Positions 1 to 8,497 of a DNA stretch of 64,000 nucleotides are shown here, in pieces. The translations under genes were made by a program, and so were the position numbers. This DNA is from Pandoraea anapnoica (lineage in GTDB: Bacteria > Pseudomonadota > Gammaproteobacteria > Burkholderiales > Burkholderiaceae), in assembly GCF_902459765.1 (NCBI RefSeq), contig NZ_CABPSP010000009.1, positions 206,364 to 270,363 on the forward strand, read 5' to 3'. The notes under the pieces were generated by a model, which searched no databases, was not told where the DNA came from, and saw only the letters and a list, made by a program, of their open reading frames with translations. Position 1 is the stretch's first letter, and the number at the start of each line of letters is the position of its first letter.

Positions 1-182
1 ACGCCTCCGGCAAAATCGCACGATCGCGCCTTCGCGAATGAGGAAAATCACAGAGAGGATAGATGAAATTTTTTCAAGTCCCGCGACAGGATGTCACGGG
101 AGTACCCCAGCCGGAACGCGCGAAAGCCGTCGCCATCGCGTGACGGATAGCGTATGACGTCGTAGGACGATGGACGAGGGTG

Positions 183-530
183 TTACTTCGGCGCGCGGAT
201 TTCGTGGATGGTGCCCGGCCCCCAGCCAGTGGCGTCCCACTTGCCGTCGCGCAGCGTCCATTCATGGACACCGGTCTCTTCCCAGTGCGGCGGGGTGTAA
301 CGCATGCCGGGGCGCTTGGCTTCCATGTGTCCGTCCACCCAGTCGTAGCGGCCGTCTTTCCATTGCCAGTAGCCCGGCACCCAGAACTCACCCTTGGGCG
401 CGGCGTGCGGATCTTCGAAGCGCGGCGGCGGTGGGCCACGTTGCAGCGTCACGTCGGCCAGCGCAGGCAGGCTTGCCAGGCACAACGCGGCCACCAAGGC
501 GTGACGGCGATGTGTGGCGAAGAAAGTCAT
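183..530 (-). CDS. YXWGXW-repeat exported protein
   Basis: Small exported protein of 115 aa. From this start it has a short basic N-region (ATHRR), a hydrophobic stretch and an Ala-rich signal cleavage site (LPALA), then a mature domain with WVPGYWQW and repeated W-x-D-G-type motifs. This is typical of the YXWGXW-repeat (BcpO-related) family of beta-proteobacterial envelope proteins, whose function is unknown. The frame stays open to 620 and another Met lies at 584 behind a GAAAG, but the 530 start puts the signal peptide at the N-terminus, so I chose it. It reads leftward alone. Family call likely; molecular role not known. Confidence 0.72.
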   Translation of the reverse strand: MTFFATHRRHALVAALCLASLPALADVTLQRGPPPPRFEDPHAAPKGEFWVPGYWQWKDGRYDWVDGHMEAKRPGMRYTPPHWEETGVHEWTLRDGKWDATGWGPGTIHEIRAPK

Positions 531-673
531 GACAGGCCTGATGAACGTGACAGGTGCGACGATTGAAAGCGACGAAGACGACATGCGCAGACTTTCAGTG
601 AAGACAGAGAAGTGACACATTGTACCGTCCGCTTACCCGCATCATCAGTCCACATCGCGTGCGATGCGCGTCA

Positions 674-695
674 TGACGTCACGAAACCTTATAAT
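674..695 (+). promoter_or_regulatory. possible promoter of the MATE gene
   Basis: A perfect TATAAT lies at 690-695, giving a leader of about 65-70 nt to the MATE start at 770. No good -35 box is seen. Instead the 8-bp palindrome TGACGTCA sits at 674-681, close to where a -35 would be, so an activator or repressor site is possible. Seen by eye only. Confidence 0.35.
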
Positions 696-769
696 CGGCG
701 CACTCACAACCTGCCGCCCCGTGCGGATTCCGACGGTGCCGCCATGAACGGCTGCCGCAACACTCACTC

Positions 770-2101
770 ATGAACCCTGCCCCTGCGGCCGCCGGTCACC
801 GGCAATTGCTTCGTCTGGCGGTGCCGATCGTGCTCGCCAATCTCACCCAGCCCCTGCTCTCGGCCGTGGACACTGCCGTGGCCGGTCATTTGCCGGGCCC
901 GGCTTTTCTGGGCGGTGTCGCGCTCGGCGGGCTGCTGCTCAACCTGATCTTCTGGGGCTTCTCTTTCCTGCGCATGGGCACGACCGGTCTGGCGGCGCAG
1001 GCCTTCGGCGCGCGAGACGCACAACGGCTTCGCGACACACTCGCCCGTGCGCTGGCGCTCGCCTTCGCCATCGGTGCGGTGTTGCTCGTGTTGCGCGTGC
1101 CGCTGGTATCGCTGGGCGTCTCGTGGCTCGGCGGCAGCGGGCAAGTGCAAGCGCTGGCACGAGAGTACGCCAGCATTCGTATCCTGGCCGCGCCCTTCGC
1201 GCTCGGCAATTACGTGGTGCTGGGCTATTTGCTCGCGTGTCAGCGTGTGCGTCAGGGGCTGGCGGTGCAAGTGTTCATCAATGTGGTGAACATCGTCGCC
1301 GTACTCGCATTCGTTCGCGGCTTCGGCTGGGGTGTGGCGGGCATTGCATGGGCGACGGCGCTGGCCGATCTGCTCGGCTTCGTGCTGGGCGCGTGGCTGC
1401 TGTGGCTTGCGCGCACGCCCGGTCTGCCGCCGTTGCACATGGCCACGCTCGTCGAGCGCGCAGCGCTCTGGCGTCTGCTGCGCCTGAATCTCGACATCTT
1501 CCTGCGCACGCTGTTTCTGCAACTCGCGTTCGCATGGTTCGCACGCGTGGGGGCGCGTCTGGGCGACACCACGCTCGCCGCCAACGCCCTGCTGCTCAAC
1601 TTCCAGACGTTCATGGCTTACGGTCTCGACGGCTTTGCGCATGCCGCCGAAGCACTCGTAGGCGCGTACGTCGGGGCACGGCAACGGCAGGCGCTGCTGC
1701 ATGCGATCCGGCTCTCGCTGGGATGGGCGCTCGGGTGCGCCGTGGCGTTCGCGCTCGTCTACGCGATGGCAGGTGGCGCGATCATCGATGCGCTCACCGA
1801 TCAGGCGACGCTGCGCGAAACCGCACGCGAATTCCTGCCGTGGGCGGTGCTCTCGCCCATCGTCGCCGTCTGGTGTTTTCAACTGGATGGTGTCTTCATC
1901 GGCGCGACGCGTACGCGCGAATTGCTCACGTCGTCGCTGATCGGCCTGCTGGTGTTTGGCACGGTGATGCCCTTCACGCTGGCGGCATGGGGCAATCACG
2001 GCTTGTGGGTCGCGCTGATGGCGTTCCTCGCCACGCGCGGTGTCGTGCTGGGCGTGCTGCTGCCGCGCATCTGGCGCGGCATGCCCCATCAAGCGACTTG
2101 A
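770..2101 (+). CDS. MATE-family efflux transporter (DinF-like)
   Basis: 443-aa polytopic inner-membrane protein, the usual length for multidrug/toxin extrusion (MATE) carriers. The start of helix 1 reads LAVPIVLANLTQPLLSAVDT, the characteristic MATE opening, and a second similar half begins near residue 230, as expected for the two six-helix bundles. Family members exchange H+ or Na+ for cationic drugs or metabolites; the DinF branch is the closest match by style. The start at 770 lacks a clear Shine-Dalgarno. The gene is convergent with hisN across a short hairpin. The substrate cannot be read from the sequence. Confidence 0.88.
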   Translation: MNPAPAAAGHRQLLRLAVPIVLANLTQPLLSAVDTAVAGHLPGPAFLGGVALGGLLLNLIFWGFSFLRMGTTGLAAQAFGARDAQRLRDTLARALALAFAIGAVLLVLRVPLVSLGVSWLGGSGQVQALAREYASIRILAAPFALGNYVVLGYLLACQRVRQGLAVQVFINVVNIVAVLAFVRGFGWGVAGIAWATALADLLGFVLGAWLLWLARTPGLPPLHMATLVERAALWRLLRLNLDIFLRTLFLQLAFAWFARVGARLGDTTLAANALLLNFQTFMAYGLDGFAHAAEALVGAYVGARQRQALLHAIRLSLGWALGCAVAFALVYAMAGGAIIDALTDQATLRETAREFLPWAVLSPIVAVWCFQLDGVFIGATRTRELLTSSLIGLLVFGTVMPFTLAAWGNHGLWVALMAFLATRGVVLGVLLPRIWRGMPHQAT

Positions 2102-2117
2102 TTCAGACGATCTGAGG

Positions 2118-2141
2118 GGATGGGCCTCCGAAGGCCCGTCC
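2118..2141. terminator. hairpin between convergent matE-like and hisN genes
   Basis: A 10-bp stem (GGATGGGCCT paired with AGGCCCGTCC, one G-U pair) closes a 4-nt loop between two convergent stop codons. T-tracts are weak on both sides, so this may be a bidirectional terminator or simply a 3'-end stabiliser. Confidence 0.45.
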
Positions 2142-2166
2142 ATTCACAGCGTGGCCTGCCGCGGCC

Positions 2167-2964
2167 TCAGCCACGAATGCAAGCCAGCGCCGCCGCGTGC
2201 AGTTCGGCGTTGGCGGCCGCCAGCACCTGTCCCTGCGACGTGAGCGTCAGCGGCTTGCCTTCCCAATCGGTAATGACACCCCCGGCCGCCTCGACCACCG
2301 GCGCGACAGCCAGATAGTCGTACGTCTGCAAGCCCGCTTCCATCACCAGTTCGATGTGCCCGCTCGCGAGCAGCCCGTAGGCGTAGCAATCGCCGCCGAA
2401 ACGACGACGGCTGACCGCCTTCGTCAGGCGTTCGAATTGGGCATATTCCGCCGCATCGAAAATGTCGGGCGACGTGGCATAGACGGTTGCGTCAGCCAGC
2501 GTGGTGACCGGGCTCGTCGCACACAGCTCGCCACCGAAGCGTGCTTCGCGCACACCCGCAGCGGCGTCGTTCACACCCACCCAGCGCTCGCCCGTGGCAG
2601 GCATATCGATCACACCGACGACCGGGTGGCCGTTTTGCAGCAGCGCGAGCAACGTGCCCCACAGCGGATGCCCCGTGATGAAGCTGCGCGTGCCGTCGAT
2701 GGGGTCGACCGACCAGACGAACTCGGCGTCCACACCGGTTTTACCGAATTCCTCGCCCCAGATGCCGTGCGACGGATAACGCGCTGCGATCTTCTCGCGC
2801 AGCGCTGTCTCGACTTCGCGGTCGGCAATCGTGACGGGACTTTCGTCGGCCTTGTCGTCGACCGCAAGACGACGGCGGAACCAGCCCATCGACAGCGGGC
2901 GGACAGCGTCGGCAAGCGAGGCGGCGAACGCCGCATATTCGGCAACAGCGGGAACGGACGACAT
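2167..2964 (-). CDS. hisN: Histidinol-phosphatase, inositol-monophosphatase family
   Basis: 265-aa Mg-dependent phosphatase of the IMPase superfamily. Metal-site motifs are present: WGEEFG (69-74), DPIDGTRSF (87-95) and YDYLA (215-219), followed by a Pro-Val-Val-Glu-Ala-Ala-Gly-Gly stretch typical of the HisN-type histidinol-phosphate phosphatase subgroup rather than SuhB. Such enzymes perform the penultimate step of histidine synthesis, but close relatives act on inositol phosphates or PAP, so the substrate is probable rather than certain. I placed the start at 2964, preceded by GCAGGAG at good spacing. The longer frame to 3120 has an unlikely Arg/Ile-rich N-terminus. Confidence 0.82.
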   Translation of the reverse strand: MSSVPAVAEYAAFAASLADAVRPLSMGWFRRRLAVDDKADESPVTIADREVETALREKIAARYPSHGIWGEEFGKTGVDAEFVWSVDPIDGTRSFITGHPLWGTLLALLQNGHPVVGVIDMPATGERWVGVNDAAAGVREARFGGELCATSPVTTLADATVYATSPDIFDAAEYAQFERLTKAVSRRRFGGDCYAYGLLASGHIELVMEAGLQTYDYLAVAPVVEAAGGVITDWEGKPLTLTSQGQVLAAANAELHAAALACIRG

Positions 2965-3166
2965 GCACGAATCTCCTGCAAAGGCGCCGCAAGGTGCGGC
3001 AATTGGTGAAATCACTCGGCGAATCGCGATGATACGCGTTCGCCAGTGACGCGGCGACGACATTCGGCGCGCAAATATACCTCGCAGGCCGTGCGCCGGG
3101 AGTGCCCAATACTGGTGCAAATTTGCTATGCTCGCGGCCTGATTTGCCCCCTTTCACAGGACTCCC

Positions 3167-4084
3167 ATGCTTTCCGGTCGCGGCGTGATGCTTTCCGTAT
3201 CGGCGTCTGTCATGTTTTCCGTCATGCCCGCGCTCGTAGCGCAATTGTCGCCCCTCTCGGGACTGGACGTCTTTGCATGGCGCATCCTGCTCACCCTGCC
3301 CGGCACGCTGGTCATCGTCACGGCGTTGCGCCGCTGGGAAATCGTCGGCAGCACGTTCTCGCACGTCTTTCACCGCCCCGCGCTGCTCGGCGCAGTCCTG
3401 TTGTGCGCCGCAATGCTGGCCATTCAGCTCTGGCTGTTCGTCTGGGCACCGCTGCAACAGCGCATGCTCGACGCCTCGCTCGGTTACTTCCTGCTGCCGC
3501 TCACGATGGTGCTGGCGGGACGCACCGTCTACAAGGAGCGCCTGAGCCCGTTGCAGACGGCCGCCGTCGTCTTCGCCGCGCTCGGCGTCGCGCATGAACT
3601 GTGGGCGACGCGAGCGCTGTCCTGGGTGACGGCCGTCATCATGTTCGGCTACCCGCCCTACTTCCTGCTGCGCCGCCGTCTGCATCTGGACGCCCTGAGC
3701 GGCTTCATTCTGGAGATGCTCGCGATGACACCGGTCGCCATCTTCCTGGTCTGGCACGCGTGGGCGCAGAACGCGCCGGTCCTCGCCGAGCCGCGTTTCT
3801 GGTTCTGGCTACCCGCGCTGGGGCTGCTCAGCGCGAGCGCGCTCGCCAGCACGTTCGCCGCCGCACGGGTGTTGCCTATCGGGCTTTACGGCATTCTTGG
3901 CTACGTGGAGCCGGTGCTGCTGTTCGCCGTCTCGATCACGTTGTTGGGTGAGCCCTTCACCGAGCGCGGGCTATGGACGTACGTACCGATCTGGATCGGT
4001 GTGGCGCTCATTGTCTTCGACAGCGTGCGCACGCTGCACCGCCAGCGGTTGCGTCGCCCTACAGACGAGACGGCACCGTTGTAA
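3167..4084 (+). CDS. rarD: RarD-type EamA/DMT permease
   Basis: 305-aa integral membrane protein with about ten hydrophobic helices in two EamA halves. The opening VMFSVMPALVAQLSPLSGLD and the segment LDASLGYFLLPLTMVLAG are characteristic of the RarD subfamily of drug/metabolite transporters (chloramphenicol-sensitivity protein). Export of small metabolites is assumed for the family, and the true substrate is unknown. The start is preceded by ACAGGA at proper spacing. It is divergent from hisN with about 200 bp between the two starts. Confidence 0.85.
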   Translation: MLSGRGVMLSVSASVMFSVMPALVAQLSPLSGLDVFAWRILLTLPGTLVIVTALRRWEIVGSTFSHVFHRPALLGAVLLCAAMLAIQLWLFVWAPLQQRMLDASLGYFLLPLTMVLAGRTVYKERLSPLQTAAVVFAALGVAHELWATRALSWVTAVIMFGYPPYFLLRRRLHLDALSGFILEMLAMTPVAIFLVWHAWAQNAPVLAEPRFWFWLPALGLLSASALASTFAAARVLPIGLYGILGYVEPVLLFAVSITLLGEPFTERGLWTYVPIWIGVALIVFDSVRTLHRQRLRRPTDETAPL

Positions 4085-4179
4085 GGCTCGCTGTCGGGCT
4101 GGCTGTGGGTTGTTGGGCACGACGTCATGCAAGGCAACATCGGCGCGTTATACTCGCGAAAGCTTGTACGACAACGACT

Positions 4180-4434
4180 ATGAAAAATCTCGCCAGAACC
4201 GCCATTCTGCTTTCCTCGGGGCTTCTCACGGTGACGCTGTCCGCCTGCGGCACGTCTGCACCGCTGTTCACTGCCGACGGACGCGCCACGCAGCAAATCC
4301 AGTGCTCCGCCACCAATTCGGGCGACTGCGACCAGCGCGCCCGAACACAGTGCGCGCAAAAGGGATACGACATCCTCACGCGCGACGTGAACGGTGGCGT
4401 CGCCAATCTCGTGATCGCCTGTCACCCGAGCTAA
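4180..4434 (+). CDS. Small predicted outer-membrane lipoprotein
   Basis: 84-aa protein with a lipoprotein signal: Lys/Arg-containing N-terminus, hydrophobic core and lipobox LSAC (Cys about residue 23). The mature part is about 60 aa with four further cysteines (QCSA, DCDQ, QCAQ, ACHP), suggesting two disulfides in the periplasm. The frame is open further upstream, but only this ATG gives a lipoprotein signal at the N-terminus. A TATACT lies about 26 nt upstream of the start. No function recognised; a small conserved Burkholderiales lipoprotein is the best description. Confidence 0.7.
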   Translation: MKNLARTAILLSSGLLTVTLSACGTSAPLFTADGRATQQIQCSATNSGDCDQRARTQCAQKGYDILTRDVNGGVANLVIACHPS

Positions 4435-4646
4435 GCGCACCTCTCACAGCTCGCGTCTCACCGACGTTTTGACTGCCGGCACCGCGCCTCACCCGGGCGC
4501 GCGCCGGCCGTTGGCATTCCGATGGGTTATTGCGCGCGGTCAAAGTCCCTCCCCGAGTCTGGGATGACTTTCAAGGCATGCGGTGCGAGAATGGGGTGAG
4601 TTTTCCCGATTGCCGCACGCATTTTCAGCCCCAAGAGGACACCATC

Positions 4647-5108
4647 ATGTACGAACGCATTCTGGTTTCGATCGACGGCAGCACGCCCTCGAACCGCGCC
4701 ATCGACGAAGCGGTCAAGCTCGTTGCACTCAGCCAGGGCAAGATTCGCCTGGTCTCGGTCGTGCCGTCCCTCGCCAACGCCTACGCCGCCGGGGCCTACA
4801 GCGGCTTCGTGCCCCTGGAGAGCCAGGAGTCGTTCGAGAAGGAAACGGACGAGATTCTGGCCAATGCAAAGGCCGAACTGCAAAAGCGCGGCGTCGATGC
4901 CGAGACAAAGCTAATCACGCTCGAAGCGGGCACCGACGAGATCGCCGACGCCGTGCTGCGCGAAGCGCAAGAATGGAACGCCGATGTCATCGTGCTCGGC
5001 ACGCACGGACGTCGCGGCATCAACCGTCTGCTGCTGGGCAGCGTGGCCGAAACGCTGCTGCGCATCACCACGGTGCCTGTGCTGCTGGTCAAGGCCGCCG
5101 ACAAATAA
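4647..5108 (+). CDS. Universal stress protein, UspA family
   Basis: 153-aa single-domain Usp. It begins MYERILVSIDGS and carries the ATP-binding signature G-x2-G-x9-G-S near the C-terminus (GTHGRRGINRLLLGS), so it should belong to the ATP-binding Usp branch. These are cytosolic dimers induced by stress, starvation or low oxygen; the specific partner is unknown. The start at 4647 is supported by AGAGGA nine bases upstream; the frame upstream of it has no Usp character. It is monocistronic, ending in a strong intrinsic terminator. Confidence 0.9.
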   Translation: MYERILVSIDGSTPSNRAIDEAVKLVALSQGKIRLVSVVPSLANAYAAGAYSGFVPLESQESFEKETDEILANAKAELQKRGVDAETKLITLEAGTDEIADAVLREAQEWNADVIVLGTHGRRGINRLLLGSVAETLLRITTVPVLLVKAADK

Positions 5109-5224
5109 CTTCGAAAACACGCCGACCGCAGACCTGACGTCCGCACAACCGACTCGCCACCCCCAAAGGCATCGGCAGTCCGGAAAGGCCGCTACGTCAG
5201 GCGAAGATAGGTCGGACGACACTA

Positions 5225-5250
5225 CGGCACGCGCCCCCGCGTGCCGTTTT
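5225..5250 (+). terminator. intrinsic terminator after uspA
   Basis: A perfect 9-bp stem, CGGCACGCG / CGCGTGCCG with a CCCC loop, is followed by TTTTGCTTT. It ends the rightward Usp transcript and abuts the stop codon of the converging permease gene. Confidence 0.85.
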
Positions 5251-5254
5251 GCTT

Positions 5255-6157
5255 TCAGCGGATCCCAGCGCGCATGAACGACTGCACGAACTGACGCTGA
5301 AACAGCAGGAATGCGATGAACAGCGGCGCGGCAGTCATGAGCGTGGCAGCCGTGATCAACGACCAGTCGATGCCCTGATCCGTCGCCGCAAACACCTGCA
5401 AACCGACCGTTAGCGGGCGCGTCTCCACCGAGTTCGTCACGATCAGCGGCCATAGGAAGTTGTTCCAGTGGTGACTGATCGACACCAGCGCATACGCCAC
5501 ATACACCGGCCGTGCAAGCGGCACGTACACCCGCCACAGCACCTGCCACGCGTTAGCGCCCTCCACGCGCGCAGCATCGTCGAGCTCGCGCGGTACCGTC
5601 TTGAACGCTTGCCGCAACAGGAAGATGCCGAACGCCGACGCGAAGTACGGCAGCGCAATGCCTAGAATCGTGTCGCGCAGCCCCATCCACGCGATGGTGC
5701 GGTAGTTCTCGACGATCAGCACGTCCGGCATGACCATCAGTTGCAGCAACACGATCATGAATGCCACTTCGCTGCCCCGGAACGTGAAGCGTGCGAACGC
5801 GTAGGCGGCCAGCGTGGCGAGCACGATTTGCGCCGCGAGGATCACCGTCACCAGCACGAACGTATTGATGAGATAGCGCCCGAACGGCGCGGCCTGCCAC
5901 GCGTGAACGAAGTTCTCCAGCGTGAGCGGCGCGTCGAGCACGAAGCGCGTGGCGTAGGCGGACGGATGAATCGCGCTCCAGACACCGTAGAGCAGCGGCA
6001 GCAGCCACAGCAGGCCGAGCAGCCATGCACCGGTCACGTCGAGCAGGTTGGCATGCCCCGTCGCGGAGAACGCGGGAAGCGACGCGCACGCTTTGCCCGC
6101 TCGGGCGGATGCGTTCGAGGTCCCTGTATCGGAAGAGGGATTGGCAGAGGTCGTCAT
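5255..6157 (-). CDS. ABC sugar/glycerol-phosphate importer permease (UgpE-like)
   Basis: 300-aa inner-membrane permease with six predicted helices and the BPD-type EAA loop (DDAARVEGANAWQVLWR) that docks on the ATPase. Sequence style and operon partners match UgpE/MalG-type permeases of the carbohydrate CUT1 class. It has an unusually long Ser/Ala/Thr-rich N-terminal lead of about 35 aa before helix 1. The start overlaps the end of the upstream permease by 4 bp, so translation is coupled. It is the last gene of the leftward C-B-A-E operon. Confidence 0.87.
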   Translation of the reverse strand: MTTSANPSSDTGTSNASARAGKACASLPAFSATGHANLLDVTGAWLLGLLWLLPLLYGVWSAIHPSAYATRFVLDAPLTLENFVHAWQAAPFGRYLINTFVLVTVILAAQIVLATLAAYAFARFTFRGSEVAFMIVLLQLMVMPDVLIVENYRTIAWMGLRDTILGIALPYFASAFGIFLLRQAFKTVPRELDDAARVEGANAWQVLWRVYVPLARPVYVAYALVSISHHWNNFLWPLIVTNSVETRPLTVGLQVFAATDQGIDWSLITAATLMTAAPLFIAFLLFQRQFVQSFMRAGIR

Positions 6158-7029
6158 TGGTAATGCGTACGTGAGTCGAGCAGACGGAATTTCACGAAAG
6201 CGACGATGGCGAGCAGCGTAAGCAGCACCACCGTGAGCGCCGCCGCATACGACGTATCCCAGAAACTGAAAGCCACCTGATAGATGTAGTACAGCAGCAA
6301 TTGCGTGGCGTTATCGGGACCACCGCGTGTCATCACCACCACGTGATCGACCAGACGGAACGCATTGATGACCGCGTTGATCACCACGAATACGGTCGTG
6401 GGCATCAGCAGCGGCCACTGCACGCGACGGAAGAACTGCCAGCGCGATGCCCCTTCGAGCGCCGCCGCTTCGGCGAGCGTCGGCGAGATCTGCTGCAACG
6501 CGGCCAGATAGAAGATCATGAAGAAGCCCGCTTCCTTCCAGATTGTGACGACCATGAGCGCGGGCAGCGCGGTGCCCGGCTGTCCGAGCCAGTTGTGATC
6601 TCCCCAACCGAACGCCTGTGAGATCTGCGCGATGAGACCGTACTGCGGCGTGTAGAAGAAGAGCCAGATGTTCGCTACGGCGATCATCGGCAAGATCGCT
6701 GGCGTGAAGTACGCCAGACGCAGCAGCGCGCGCCCGGGCACCTGACGGTGCACCCACAGCGCCATGACGATAGACAGCACGATCGCCACGGGCACCGTGA
6801 TCAGTGCGAACAGCAGGTTATTGCGCAGCGCCTGCCAGAAGACAGGATCGTCGACGAGCGCCTGATAGTTCTCGGCACCGACGTACACGGACGACGCCCC
6901 GGCGCGCGCCGTCGAGAATACGCTATGCCATAGCGTAGCGACTGCGGGATAGTGGGTGAAAGCGACCAGCAGCACCAGCGCCGGTAACAACAGCAGCCAG
7001 GGCACCCATGAAGCGGAAGAACGGTTCAT
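6154..7029 (-). CDS. ABC sugar/glycerol-phosphate importer permease (UgpA-like)
   Basis: 291-aa permease that pairs with the adjacent UgpE-like protein. Six hydrophobic segments are visible, and the cytoplasmic EAA motif EAAALEGASRWQFFRRV is intact. UgpA/MalF-like CUT1 permease; substrate class is sugars or glycerol phosphodiesters. It lies 67 bp downstream of the binding-protein gene, with a strong hairpin in between, and overlaps the next gene by 4 bp. Confidence 0.87.
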   Translation of the reverse strand: MNRSSASWVPWLLLLPALVLLVAFTHYPAVATLWHSVFSTARAGASSVYVGAENYQALVDDPVFWQALRNNLLFALITVPVAIVLSIVMALWVHRQVPGRALLRLAYFTPAILPMIAVANIWLFFYTPQYGLIAQISQAFGWGDHNWLGQPGTALPALMVVTIWKEAGFFMIFYLAALQQISPTLAEAAALEGASRWQFFRRVQWPLLMPTTVFVVINAVINAFRLVDHVVVMTRGGPDNATQLLLYYIYQVAFSFWDTSYAAALTVVLLTLLAIVAFVKFRLLDSRTHYQ

Positions 7030-7050
7030 CGTCGGTCCATCGGTTCAGCA

Positions 7051-7069
7051 CCCGGGGCCGGGCCCCGGG
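7051..7069 (-). other. intercistronic hairpin after the binding-protein gene
   Basis: A perfect 8-bp stem, CCCGGGGC / GCCCCGGG with a 3-nt loop, lies directly after the binding-protein stop codon. Such structures commonly protect the 3' end of binding-protein mRNA or attenuate the downstream permease genes. There is no T-tract, so full termination is unlikely. Confidence 0.55.
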
Positions 7070-7096
7070 GTTCTACAGACTAATTCACTTCCCGCA

Positions 7097-8401
7097 TCAG
7101 CGAGCGTACGGACGCAGAATACGATCCGCTTCACGCTGCGCATCGTCCAGCGCCTGCTTGGGTGACTTAGTGCCGGTGAGCGCCGCTTGCAGGCCGTCGC
7201 TCAGCGCCTTCGTCACGCGCTGGTTGTCGTGCGTCGAGAACTCGGCAACGCTCACGCCGAGTTGATCGCGCGCCACAGCCGCGGCGGGCACCTTCTGCAC
7301 GTAAGCCTTCATCGCCGGGGTTTCCCACGCGGCCGGAGTCACGGCGACATAACCCGTGTCGATACCGAACTGCGCGGCTCGTTCAGGCGTGGTGGCCCAC
7401 TTGATGAACGTCATGGCCGCCTGCTTTTCTTCCGGCGTCGACTTCTTGAAGACGTAGAAGTTACCGCCGCCCGTCGGGCTGCCGCCGCGCACCTTCGCCG
7501 GCATCTTGCCCACGCCGAACGGGAACGACGCATTGGTGCGGATGTTGGTCAGGTTGCCGGTCGTCGTGTAGATGATCGCGGTCTTCTTTTCGAGGAAGTC
7601 CTTCGGCGTGGTGCCCCACTCGATTGCCCCGGTCGGCATGACTTTGTACTTGGTCGTGAGGTCGACCCAGTATTGCAGCGACTGCACGGCTTGCGGCGCG
7701 TTGAGGAACGTCTTCGTACCGGCGGGGTTCATCAGTTCGATACCCGCCGGCGTGGTGAACGCCTGGAACAGCCAGTAGGCAAATCCCACGGACGGCACCT
7801 TGATGCCCCACTGCGTCACGTTGCCCGAAGCATCACGCTTGGTCAGCTTCTGCGCATAGCTCACGAGTTCGTCCCAGTTCGCCGGGGCGCGGTCCGGATC
7901 GAGACCCGCTTCGCGGAAGGCGTCCTTGTTCCAGTACATCACGATGGTCGAGCGCTGGAACGGCACGCCCCAGGTGTGACCGTTGATGCGCGAGTTCAGC
8001 ATCAGCGCCGGGTAGAAGCTGTCGAGCCACTGCTTGTCGGCGGCCGTGTTGGCAATGCTGTCGATGGGCACGACGGCGTCTTCGTCGATCAGCGTAAAGA
8101 CGTCGGCGGCGGCGAGCACGGCCAGTTGCGGCGGCGTGCCTGCCTTCGCGGCGGTCAGCGCCTTGACGACCGAATCCTGATACGAACCGGCGTACACGGG
8201 CTTGATCTTGATGCTCGGATGGTCCTTTTCGAAGTCCGCCACCAGATCGTTGATGATCTTCGTGACCGGGCCGCCCACGGCGACCGGGTAATAGAACTGG
8301 AGCTCAACCGGCTTCTGTTGCGCGATGGCGTGGCTCGTCAGACCGCTGAATGCCAGCGTGGCCAGACTGGCCGCAAACGTTTTCAGAATCGTGCGTCGCA
8401 T
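7097..8401 (-). CDS. ABC importer periplasmic binding protein (UgpB-like)
   Basis: 434-aa extracellular solute-binding protein family 1. The signal peptide is clear (RRTILKTF, hydrophobic core, cut after SHAIA near residue 27). The mature part begins VELQFYYPVAVGGPVTKIIN, close to UgpB-type glycerol-3-phosphate binding proteins, and contains the ligand-domain stretches WGVPFQRSTIVMYWNKDAF and PTGGGNFYVFKKS. It captures the substrate in the periplasm and delivers it to the two permeases. Placement between ATPase and permease genes supports the role; the exact ligand is not readable. Confidence 0.87.
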   Translation of the reverse strand: MRRTILKTFAASLATLAFSGLTSHAIAQQKPVELQFYYPVAVGGPVTKIINDLVADFEKDHPSIKIKPVYAGSYQDSVVKALTAAKAGTPPQLAVLAAADVFTLIDEDAVVPIDSIANTAADKQWLDSFYPALMLNSRINGHTWGVPFQRSTIVMYWNKDAFREAGLDPDRAPANWDELVSYAQKLTKRDASGNVTQWGIKVPSVGFAYWLFQAFTTPAGIELMNPAGTKTFLNAPQAVQSLQYWVDLTTKYKVMPTGAIEWGTTPKDFLEKKTAIIYTTTGNLTNIRTNASFPFGVGKMPAKVRGGSPTGGGNFYVFKKSTPEEKQAAMTFIKWATTPERAAQFGIDTGYVAVTPAAWETPAMKAYVQKVPAAAVARDQLGVSVAEFSTHDNQRVTKALSDGLQAALTGTKSPKQALDDAQREADRILRPYAR

Positions 8402-8497
8402 GTTCCTGGGTTCCCCATGAAAGCGTAGTGGTGATGTGACTGGTAGTGAAGATTGGCTGCACGGCCGTGTGTCCGACCGATGCTGGCCCCGCCCTGA

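Noticed and set aside
764-2143. 459-aa open frame on the - strand opposite the MATE gene
   Set aside because: Arg/Gln/His/Glu-rich composition typical of an antisense shadow of hydrophobic GC-rich coding; no family resemblance.
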